Below, in pieces: positions 1-5,302 of a stretch of 9,955 nt of DNA (position 1 is the stretch's first letter; each line of letters opens with the position of its first letter). The DNA is taken from the NCBI GenBank assembly GCA_018715465.1, contig DVLN01000158.1:1-9955 (forward strand), in the 5' to 3' direction. The stretch is from Candidatus Faecivivens stercorigallinarum (GTDB lineage Bacteria > Bacillota > Clostridia > Oscillospirales > Ruminococcaceae). The notes below the pieces were generated by a model, which searched no databases, was not told where the DNA came from, and saw only the letters and a program-made list of their open reading frames with translations. Made by a program: the position numbers and the translations under genes.

Positions 1-1887
1 GATGCTGCCGCTGATCCGGTATTCCTGCGGGACTCCGGCTCCGTCGATTGGCAGTGTAGCGGTGAAGATATCTGCCAGCTGTCCGGCACGTCGGGTCAGA
101 AGCTGGTTGTCCTGGATACCAGGCAGCACTGCGAGAAATTCGTCTCCGCCAATCCGCCCGATCAGGTCGCCGGTCCGCATCCGGCTTTTGATCTGCCTGC
201 CGATATGACGCAGGACAAGGTCGCCGAACGGATGACCATAGGTATCGTTAATCAGCTTAAAGTCGTCCAGATCAATAAAAAAGAAGATGAGCGGACGTTT
301 GCTGCGGAGCAGAACCTCAACCTTCCGATGCATCCCTCCACGGTTGAGCAGTCCGGTCAGCGGGTCGGTCTCGGCCTCTTCCTTCCAGCGGTTGGCCTCA
401 TTTTTGAACTGGTCGATGTCGATGAACTTACCATAATAGGCGGTTAGTTCATTGCCGCTGTACTGGGCTCGGAAATAACATTCAAACCATTTTTTCCGTC
501 CGTCGGCAGTTTGCAGCTCCAGTTCGTTTTTGATCTGGAGATTGTCGGGGGAGAGACGGCTCAGGCTACAGCTGAGATGATAGAGAATATCGGTGCTAAG
601 ATGCTTTCGGACCTCGGAAAATGGGATTCTCAGGATGGACTGATTACCGCCAAAGGTCTGGCAAAAGGCGGTGGAACATTCCAGCGTTTGTTCCAGATAA
701 TCATAATAAAAATAGTTGTCCCCCGACAGATTGGACAGCTGCCGGTATTCATTCCGGGTCAGCGCAACTCGTCTGAGCTGTCGTTCAATTTCCAGTTCAT
801 CGGCTAGTGTCAGATCGGAGTGTGGAATTGGCATCCGGTCGATCGGATCCTCCATCAAATGGTGGATAGAATGAAAAGCGGCAAGCAATTCAGGGGAGAA
901 CTGCCCGTGGTAGTCTTGCTCAATGATCCAACAGGCTTCCTGGTGGGTATGGGGTTGCTTATAGGTCCGTGCGCTGACGATCGTATCATATACATCTGCC
1001 AGCCCGACTACCTGCGCACTGAGCGGAATCTCATCGCCCTGCAATCCATCGGGGTAGCCGCTGCCGTCCCAACGTTCATGGTGGCTGCGGCAGATCTCAG
1101 CCGCATAGACCAGTATCTGGTTTTCATTCCGTGGGTTCAGCCGCTGAATGATCTCATATCCGCGGATGGTGTGCATCCGCACAGTCTCCATCTGTTGTTT
1201 ATTCAAACTGCCGGGGAAACGGAGGATCTCGTCGGGAATGACGATTTTGCCGATATCATGCATCGAAGATGCGGTGGAAATTTGCTCGATCTGACGGGGT
1301 GTCAGTCCTCTTTGCTGTTTGAGCTCGTTGAGCAGCGACCAGGTGATCTGCCGTACTCTGCGGACATGCGGGCCGGGCTGAAAGTCCCGAAATTCAATCA
1401 GTGTGCTGATGGTGTCGATGATGGCTTCCACATTTCGCTGATGCGGGTGAATCTGTCGAATGGAGTCCTGAAGTTTGGACAGTACTTGAGCATTGACTGC
1501 CGATCTCTTTTTGAACAGCCGGATACATTCAGAGATTCTGCGTCGTACGATTTCCGGCTCAAATGGCTTAATCAGCACCTCTGCCGCGCCGAGTTCCATT
1601 GCGCGGTTGAAGACATGTTCCTGTAACGGCGTAAGCAGGATAAACAATGGGACTTCATTTGCCGGGTGCTGTTTCAGCCAGCGGTAGATTTTGCGTCCGT
1701 CTGCGGTATATGGAATGCCGCCCAGCAGGATTCCCAAAAGCCCTGGGCATTCTTCCAGGACAGGCAGAGCCTGTTCTTCGTTTTCTGTTTCGATTAGTTC
1801 CCAGTCAGGTGAGAGAATGGCTTTGAGTGCTTCGCGTTCTTCGGCAGCGGCTGCAATCAGCAGCTGCGGGCGTTCAGAAGGAATCAA
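1..1887 (-). CDS. Cyclic-di-GMP signalling protein: pseudo-receiver, HD-GYP, PAS-like, GGDEF (3' end outside window)
   Basis: Reading the minus strand gives 629 uninterrupted codons that leave the window in frame. Residues 8-125 look like a response-regulator receiver with the late Thr86 and Lys107 (IKPF) kept, but the N-terminal acidic pair is Ala-Ala and the phospho-acceptor Asp region reads GILLGGIP, so it is probably not phosphorylated. Residues 150-345 are an HD-GYP phosphodiesterase: PHVRRV around H174, HDIGK at 210-214, H239, HHERWDGSGYP at 269-279, ADVYD at 297-301. Residues 380-495 look PAS-like. From 505 a GGDEF diguanylate cyclase domain begins (DPLTGLLNR), with RTGD inhibitory site at 571-574 exactly five residues before GGDEF at 580-584. 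Both catalytic motifs look intact, so it could make and degrade cyclic-di-GMP. The start is TTG, chosen because AAAGGAGG lies about eight bases upstream and no ATG is suitably placed. The C-terminal end of GGDEF is missing only because the window ends. Confidence 0.93.
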   Translation of the reverse strand, partial: MIPSERPQLLIAAAAEEREALKAILSPDWELIETENEEQALPVLEECPGLLGILLGGIPYTADGRKIYRWLKQHPANEVPLFILLTPLQEHVFNRAMELGAAEVLIKPFEPEIVRRRISECIRLFKKRSAVNAQVLSKLQDSIRQIHPHQRNVEAIIDTISTLIEFRDFQPGPHVRRVRQITWSLLNELKQQRGLTPRQIEQISTASSMHDIGKIVIPDEILRFPGSLNKQQMETVRMHTIRGYEIIQRLNPRNENQILVYAAEICRSHHERWDGSGYPDGLQGDEIPLSAQVVGLADVYDTIVSARTYKQPHTHQEACWIIEQDYHGQFSPELLAAFHSIHHLMEDPIDRMPIPHSDLTLADELEIERQLRRVALTRNEYRQLSNLSGDNYFYYDYLEQTLECSTAFCQTFGGNQSILRIPFSEVRKHLSTDILYHLSCSLSRLSPDNLQIKNELELQTADGRKKWFECYFRAQYSGNELTAYYGKFIDIDQFKNEANRWKEEAETDPLTGLLNRGGMHRKVEVLLRSKRPLIFFFIDLDDFKLINDTYGHPFGDLVLRHIGRQIKSRMRTGDLIGRIGGDEFLAVLPGIQDNQLLTRRAGQLADIFTATLPIDGAGVPQEYRISGSI

Positions 1888-1896
1888 TGAAGGCTC

Positions 1897-1904
1897 CCTC
1901 CTTT
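1897..1904 (-). promoter_or_regulatory. Ribosome binding site fixing a TTG start
   Basis: AAAGGAGG on the minus strand, about nine bases before the TTG codon at 1887-1885. Its strength and spacing decide the unusual start of the HD-GYP/GGDEF gene. Confidence 0.8.
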
Positions 1905-1908
1905 CAGA

Positions 1909-1926
1909 GTCAGGTAAAACCCTGAC
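1909..1926. repeat. Inverted repeat in the 5' leader of the HD-GYP/GGDEF gene
   Basis: GTCAGG and CCTGAC form a perfect 6-base inverted repeat separated by six bases. It lies between the predicted transcription start (about 1948) and the ribosome site. It could be an operator or a small RNA hairpin just ahead of the Shine-Dalgarno; the sequence alone does not decide. Confidence 0.45.
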
Positions 1927-1954
1927 AATAAATTTAACAGTATCCTATTCATAT

Positions 1955-1983
1955 AGTATATTTTATTTTTGGCAATCCGTCAA
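1955..1983 (-). promoter_or_regulatory. Sigma-A promoter of the HD-GYP/GGDEF gene
   Basis: On the minus strand TTGACG (1983-1978) and TATACT (1960-1955) are separated by exactly 17 bases, in an AT-rich stretch. Transcription would start near 1948, giving a leader of about 60 bases. Confidence 0.75.
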
Positions 1984-1999
1984 TCAAAAAAGTTTGATT
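1982..1999. repeat. Inverted repeat overlapping the -35 box
   Basis: AATCAAA and TTTGATT, seven bases each with a four-base spacer, end inside the -35 hexamer of the HD-GYP/GGDEF promoter. The position suits a regulator site (repressor, or activator just upstream), but the arms are AT-rich and chance occurrence is possible. Confidence 0.35.
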
Positions 2000-2080
2000 T
2001 TATCCCGACAAATCATTCTTTTGGATAAATGGCCGCCTGAGTGAAATTTTGCAGCAGGATTTTGCTTTATAGGCAATAAA

Positions 2081-2117
2081 GATCCCGGGGCCAGTCCAAC
2101 CGGCTGGCTCCGGGATC
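2081..2117 (-). terminator. Intrinsic terminator of the DUF2628/Dabb/two-helix gene operon
   Basis: GATCCCGGGGCCAG (2081-2094) pairs with CTGGCTCCGGGATC (2104-2117) over 14 bases with one G-T wobble and a nine-base loop. On the minus strand the stem is followed by TTTATTG, a short and imperfect T run. It lies 12 bases past the stop codon at 2130. Confidence 0.7.
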
Positions 2118-2129
2118 TGCTGCGCGGGA

Positions 2130-2390
2130 TTATTTCTTTTTTCCCTGTTCTGTTTTACTGCGGGAGATGGCGTTTTTTCCGCCGTCTGGCACCGACTTTT
2201 TCAGTTCAGCATTAAAATTCCGGCGGATCATGACAAAGCTGACTACTTCCAGCACCAGCGAAAGGACGACCGCAATTGTCAGCAGCTGTGCCGGAAGCCG
2301 GACGATCAGACTGTCGGTCAGCAGCACTGCAAGCAGCAGCAAAAGTGCTCCTGCCGACAGAACCCAGGGATGTTTTTTGATCCAGTTCAT
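2130..2390 (-). CDS. Small membrane protein with two predicted helices, function unknown
   Basis: The protein has 86 residues. Two hydrophobic stretches (about 8-29 and 34-55) are followed by a basic, charged tail (56-86, ending GKKK), which predicts a hairpin membrane protein with its tail in the cytoplasm. No family was recognised. Its ATG lies only nine bases after the stop of the Dabb gene and has no strong Shine-Dalgarno (only a weak GGCTGGG), so translation is probably coupled to the upstream gene. The terminator just downstream makes it the last gene of the operon. Confidence is in the gene being real rather than in any function. Confidence 0.7.
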   Translation of the reverse strand: MNWIKKHPWVLSAGALLLLLAVLLTDSLIVRLPAQLLTIAVVLSLVLEVVSFVMIRRNFNAELKKSVPDGGKNAISRSKTEQGKKK

Positions 2391-2399
2391 CCCAGCCGT

Positions 2400-2696
2400 T
2401 TACACCTCAGCATCGTGGCAGTAACGGCTCTCGATCACCTTGTGGACAAATTCCTTGACCACGAGGTGGGCCGGATGACTCTGATACAGGTCAAGCGCCG
2501 CCCGGTCGGTGTGCATCGACACCAGACAGACATCAATGCCGCCAGGGGTGATGTTGGTTGTGACCTGTGCGGAGAGCAGCCCATCCACCTGGCCGCAGAG
2601 TCCTTCCAGTTTTTCTTTCATCAGGGCCGCGTTTTCCTCTTTGGTACGGCCGTCGGCTTCCGCCTTGAGGTTCCACATGACAATGTGACGAATCAT
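2400..2696 (-). CDS. Dabb-family (stress-responsive alpha/beta barrel) protein
   Basis: The protein has 98 residues, the usual size of a single Dabb domain. The opening MIRHIVMWNLK (His4) and the late YQSHPAHLVVKEFV (71-84) are the recognisable marks of the family: dimeric ferredoxin-like alpha/beta barrels, related to plant stress-induced proteins and some polyketide cyclases. No bacterial substrate can be assigned. The ATG follows GGGAGG at good spacing (2705-2710). The gene starts 55 bases after the end of the upstream zinc-finger membrane protein gene with no terminator between them, so the two are probably co-transcribed. Confidence 0.85.
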   Translation of the reverse strand: MIRHIVMWNLKAEADGRTKEENAALMKEKLEGLCGQVDGLLSAQVTTNITPGGIDVCLVSMHTDRAALDLYQSHPAHLVVKEFVHKVIESRYCHDAEV

Positions 2697-2751
2697 ACTG
2701 AGTTCCTCCCGGATGTTTATTTTGGATCAGTCTGAATGCAGGGATACTGCG

Positions 2752-3780
2752 TCAGAACCCGATATACTGTAAAAATACCGTCGAGCTGGCGATCGAAACG
2801 GCAGCGGTAATTGCCAGTGCGATCAGAACCCCGATAAAGGAGACGCCGCCTTTTGTCGACAGTGTGGTGAGATAGTCGGGGGAATCCCCCTTCTGCTGAC
2901 GAATTCGATGGATGTCTTTCAGTGCATGACCGGCGTAGATACGGTTGGTCAGCATTGCAAGGGATGCCTTCATCGCAAAGGACAAAAAGCTGCACAGATT
3001 GTACAGGATCAGCAGCTTTTCCGGGCTGATGCCGAGGTCGACGACCAGCTGGCTTCCCGGGTCGATCACCGTCATCAGGTTGTCAAAGCTCATCAGCATC
3101 GACGGGATGGACAGCAGCAGCGACAATACCATCACCAGCGCGCCAAGCCCATACATCTTGCGGTAGAACAGATAATAGGCGTCCAGCAGAAATGCCGCCC
3201 AGTTCCAGCTGAAGGTCCGTTTTCTGCCATTTTCTTCCCGACCGAGAAACGCCTTGAATTTGGGCAGGAAATAGGGTGTGTTCTGTTTGATGTAGACGGC
3301 GACTTCCTTGACCGGCACACTGTCGATCGTCTCTTCCGGGTCCAGTCCGCCCATCGGATTGACAAATGGATCAAATGGCATCTGGAAAGGAGGGACTCCC
3401 GCCGTGCCCTGCTGCCAGGAAGGCTGGTTCCAGGGCTGGTTTTGCTCCTGAGGCTGGGAGGCGTCGGTGTCATTCTGCTCCGGCTGCTGATTGTCCAGCG
3501 GAGTTCCGCAGATCTCACAGACGGTCGCGCCTGGCTGGTTAAGGGTCCCACAGCGGCTGCACCGCAGCTGGGCATATCCGTCAATTGTTTTCTCACCGGG
3601 ACGGGAGATCTTCTGCCACTGGCGGCCCTGCTCATGCAGGTCGGTCAGGATACATCCGCCGGCTTTGCGGGCACATTCCCGGTGATAGGGGGCGCCGCAT
3701 TGCGGACAAACGGTGATCTCATCGCCGTCGTGCAGCGCCTGATGGCAATATGGGCACTCGGCCCCTTCATATCGCAGCAT
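2752..3780 (-). CDS. RING-like and zinc-ribbon protein with C-terminal DUF2628 membrane domain
   Basis: The protein has 342 residues. The N-terminus carries a prokaryotic RING-like zinc module: C9/C12 (CPYC), C25/C28 (CPQC), H33, C36, C43. A second zinc ribbon follows with C74/C77 and C88/C91. A Gln/Asn/Pro-rich linker (about 96-140) leads to a DUF2628-type membrane region that starts FSWNWAAFLLDAYYLFYRKMYG (split here as FSWNWAAF at 190-197 and YRKMYG at 206-211). Further hydrophobic segments lie at about 211-231, 257-277 and 312-337. The zinc modules probably face the cytoplasm; function is unknown, and ubiquitin-like activity should not be assumed from the RING resemblance. The start at 3780 was preferred because GAAAGGA precedes it; an upstream ATG at 3855 would add 25 residues but has no ribosome site and sits within the hairpin-rich leader. 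Confidence 0.87.
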   Translation of the reverse strand: MLRYEGAECPYCHQALHDGDEITVCPQCGAPYHRECARKAGGCILTDLHEQGRQWQKISRPGEKTIDGYAQLRCSRCGTLNQPGATVCEICGTPLDNQQPEQNDTDASQPQEQNQPWNQPSWQQGTAGVPPFQMPFDPFVNPMGGLDPEETIDSVPVKEVAVYIKQNTPYFLPKFKAFLGREENGRKRTFSWNWAAFLLDAYYLFYRKMYGLGALVMVLSLLLSIPSMLMSFDNLMTVIDPGSQLVVDLGISPEKLLILYNLCSFLSFAMKASLAMLTNRIYAGHALKDIHRIRQQKGDSPDYLTTLSTKGGVSFIGVLIALAITAAVSIASSTVFLQYIGF

Positions 3781-3786
3781 AAACTT

Positions 3787-3793
3787 TCCTTTC
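3787..3793 (-). promoter_or_regulatory. Ribosome binding site deciding the start of the RING/DUF2628 gene
   Basis: GAAAGGA on the minus strand, about six bases before the ATG at 3780. It supports this start over in-frame ATGs at 3795 and 3855. Confidence 0.65.
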
Positions 3794-3819
3794 ATACAGC
3801 GTGTTGATTTTGGTCTGAG

Positions 3820-3852
3820 CGGAGCGGGGCTCCGTTCCCCGGCAGAACCGGG
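3820..3852 (-). other. Two adjacent hairpins in the leader of the RING/DUF2628 gene
   Basis: CGGAGC/GCTCCG (3820-3834, six-base stem, three-base loop) and CCCGG/CCGGG (3838-3852, five-base stem, five-base loop) sit side by side between the promoter and the ribosome site. No T run follows either, so they are not terminators. They could stabilise the mRNA or affect translation. Confidence 0.45.
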
Positions 3853-3869
3853 CATCTATAGTGTTTACT

Positions 3870-3878
3870 ATTATACCA
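3870..3878 (-). promoter_or_regulatory. Extended -10 promoter of the RING/DUF2628 operon
   Basis: The minus strand reads TGGTATAAT, a perfect -10 hexamer with an upstream TG. The -35 position (TCCCAT at 17-base spacing) is poor, consistent with an extended -10 promoter. The start would be near 3863, leaving a leader of about 80 bases. Confidence 0.65.
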
Positions 3879-3957
3879 CATTGCGCCATAAAATGGGAGA
3901 GATTATTTGTAAAAACCGAAACAGCAATTTGTGAACGCAGAAAATTTCCAGTAAATC

Positions 3958-3986
3958 TTTACAGGAGTCAAAATATTGGCTATAAT
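3958..3986 (+). promoter_or_regulatory. Sigma-A promoter of prfB
   Basis: TTTACA (3958-3963) and a perfect TATAAT (3981-3986) are separated by 17 bases. Transcription would start near 3993, so prfB has a leader of about 150 bases. The divergent promoter for the RING/DUF2628 operon lies about 100 bases away on the other strand. Confidence 0.8.
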
Positions 3987-4003
3987 AAAGAAAGATATAG
4001 GTT

Positions 4004-4024
4004 GCTGCGGGGAATCCCTGCGGC
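4004..4024 (+). other. Hairpin at the 5' end of the prfB leader RNA
   Basis: GCTGCGGGG pairs with CCCTGCGGC across an AAT loop: nine continuous pairs including two G-U wobbles, starting about ten bases after the predicted transcription start. No T run follows, so it is not a simple terminator. It may protect the 5' end or take part in leader control. Confidence 0.5.
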
Positions 4025-4057
4025 CCCGTAACAGAATAAATGGAAAAGGAAATGACA

Positions 4058-4081
4058 ATGCCAAGATTACACCGCTACTGA
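4058..4081 (+). CDS. Putative leader peptide MPRLHRY ending in UGA, upstream of prfB
   Basis: This is a seven-codon open frame with AAAAGGA (4045-4051) seven bases before its ATG. That initiation region, GGAAAAGGAAATG, closely resembles the one before prfB itself, GGAAAGGAAATG (4129-4140). In-frame ATGs at 4052 and 4040 could give 9 or 13 residues, but spacing favours 4058. The stop is UGA, the codon read by RF2, the product of the downstream gene, and is followed by C as in weak UGA-C contexts. The stop also lies in the left arm of a hairpin. A role as a regulatory leader peptide is inferred; it could be a chance open frame. Confidence 0.4.
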   Translation: MPRLHRY

Positions 4082-4092
4082 CGCCGCGTCAG
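4078..4092 (+). other. Perfect palindrome/hairpin covering the leader-peptide stop codon
   Basis: CTGACGCCGCGTCAG reads the same on both strands apart from the centre base. As RNA it folds as CUGACG/CGUCAG with a three-base loop. The UGA stop of the leader frame (4079-4081) forms part of the left arm, so a ribosome at this stop would keep the hairpin open. Confidence 0.6.
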
Positions 4093-4146
4093 CCGAAAAT
4101 GCCAATAAGCTGCAAACAACGTCAAAACGGAAAGGAAATGTAGGAT

Positions 4147-5268
4147 ATGTTAGCAATGGAAGAACGCGCTCTTGCGCTTAAAGCAAAAAAGCCTGAGCTG
4201 GATGATCTCCGTTCCGCTCTGGGAATTGACCGGATTAAGGTACAGGTCGAGGAGCTGGAACAGCAGGCCGCCCAGCCTGGGTTCTGGGATGACGCGGAAA
4301 AGTCCCAGGAGGTCCTTAAAAAGACCGGCGCGCTGAAATCCAAGATTGAAGGATATGATAAACTGGTCGGAATGTACGACGATCTTGAGGTTATGATCGA
4401 AATGGCGGATGAGGACGAGGATGAGTCGATGCTGCCTGAGATCGACGAGCAGATGAAGGAACTGGAAAAGGGAATGGAGACTTCCCGTCTGACTACGCTG
4501 CTGTCGGGTGAATATGACGCCAAGGATGCGATCCTGACCTTCCATGCCGGCGCCGGTGGAACTGAGGCGCAGGATTGGGTCAGCATGCTCTACCGGATGT
4601 ACTGCCACTGGGCGGAAGCGCATGGCTACAAGGTGGAGGTGCTGGACTATCAGGACGGCGACGAGGCGGGTATCAAATCCGCTTCGATTCAGATTGAAGG
4701 CGAAAATGCCTATGGCTTCCTGAAATCGGAAAACGGTATTCACCGTCTGGTCCGTGTGTCGCCGTTTGATGCTTCGGGACGCAGACAGACTTCGTTTGCA
4801 TCACTGGAAGTCATGCCTACGATGGAAGAGGTGGATACCAATATCGTTGTCCGGCCGGAGGATATCCGCGTTGAAGTTTACCGCGCATCCGGCGCAGGCG
4901 GACAGAAGGTCAACAAGACCTCGTCGGCTGTCCGTATCATCCATCTGGCGACCGGCATTGTCGTCTCCTGTCAGGTGGAGCGAAGCCAGTATCAGAACAA
5001 AGACGTCGCAATGCGGATGCTGAAATCCAAGCTGCTCGCCATCAAGATTCAGCAGCATCTGGACAAGATTGAGGATATCAAGGGCGACCAGAAACAGATC
5101 GGCTGGGGCAGCCAGATCCGTTCCTATGTCTTTATGCCCTATACGATGGTCAAGGATCACCGCACCAACTACGAGACCGGAAACGTCAACGCGGTTATGG
5201 ACGGCGATCTGGACGGATTTATCAATGCTTATCTGAAGGCACTGGCCAACGGTGAACTGAAGGAATAA
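4147..5268 (+). CDS. prfB: Peptide chain release factor 2 (RF2)
   Basis: RF2 recognises UAA and UGA in the ribosomal A site and triggers hydrolysis of peptidyl-tRNA. At 373 residues the protein is full length. The coiled N-terminal domain runs to about residue 115; the RF2 anticodon-like tripeptide SPF is at 205-207 (RVSPFDASGRR), and the catalytic GGQ at 251-253 in RASGAGGQKVNK. A conserved C-terminal block includes GWGSQIRSYVF and VKDHRTN. The programmed +1 frameshift (CUU-UGA-C near codon 25) found in many prfB genes is absent: the equivalent stretch reads in frame as RSALGIDR (22-29). The ATG at 4147 is preceded by AAAGGA (4131-4136, ten-base spacing); a second in-frame ATG at 4156 is less likely. 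The in-frame TAG at 4141-4143 rules out an upstream start. The ANT(6)-like gene follows by 34 bases. Confidence 0.97.
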   Translation: MLAMEERALALKAKKPELDDLRSALGIDRIKVQVEELEQQAAQPGFWDDAEKSQEVLKKTGALKSKIEGYDKLVGMYDDLEVMIEMADEDEDESMLPEIDEQMKELEKGMETSRLTTLLSGEYDAKDAILTFHAGAGGTEAQDWVSMLYRMYCHWAEAHGYKVEVLDYQDGDEAGIKSASIQIEGENAYGFLKSENGIHRLVRVSPFDASGRRQTSFASLEVMPTMEEVDTNIVVRPEDIRVEVYRASGAGGQKVNKTSSAVRIIHLATGIVVSCQVERSQYQNKDVAMRMLKSKLLAIKIQQHLDKIEDIKGDQKQIGWGSQIRSYVFMPYTMVKDHRTNYETGNVNAVMDGDLDGFINAYLKALANGELKE

Positions 5269-5286
5269 GTCTGTCAAAGCAAAGGT

Positions 5287-5293
5287 AAGGAGG
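5287..5293 (+). promoter_or_regulatory. Ribosome binding site fixing a TTG start
   Basis: AAGGAGG, nine bases before the TTG at 5303. It is the reason for choosing this start for the adenylyltransferase gene over the in-frame ATGs at codons 9 and 10. Confidence 0.8.
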
Positions 5294-5302
5294 TAGTTTG
5301 AC

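Noticed and set aside
820..1626. Long plus-strand open frame of 268 codons
   Set aside because: It is antisense to the HD-GYP region, whose motifs on the minus strand are unmistakable. The plus-strand translation has no recognisable domain and no good ribosome site.
1888..1954. Cyclic-di-GMP riboswitch ahead of the HD-GYP/GGDEF gene
   Set aside because: The predicted leader is only about 60 bases and holds one short hairpin, too little for a GEMM-type aptamer, and no aptamer core was recognised.
2908..3807. Plus-strand open frame of 299 codons
   Set aside because: It lies antisense to the RING/DUF2628 gene and its product shows no family features; the Cys pairs and helices are on the minus strand.
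3781..3855. Longer start for the RING/DUF2628 protein
   Set aside because: The added 25 residues come from a GC-rich hairpin leader with no ribosome site, while the ATG at 3780 has GAAAGGA at good spacing.
3993..4146. Known riboswitch or T-box in the prfB leader
   Set aside because: No T-box sequence, specifier stem or familiar aptamer core was seen, and no terminator hairpin with a T run precedes prfB.
4200..4240. Programmed frameshift site within prfB
   Set aside because: The frame is continuous through the usual site and no CTT-TGA-C slip sequence is present, so a conventional single-frame gene was annotated.
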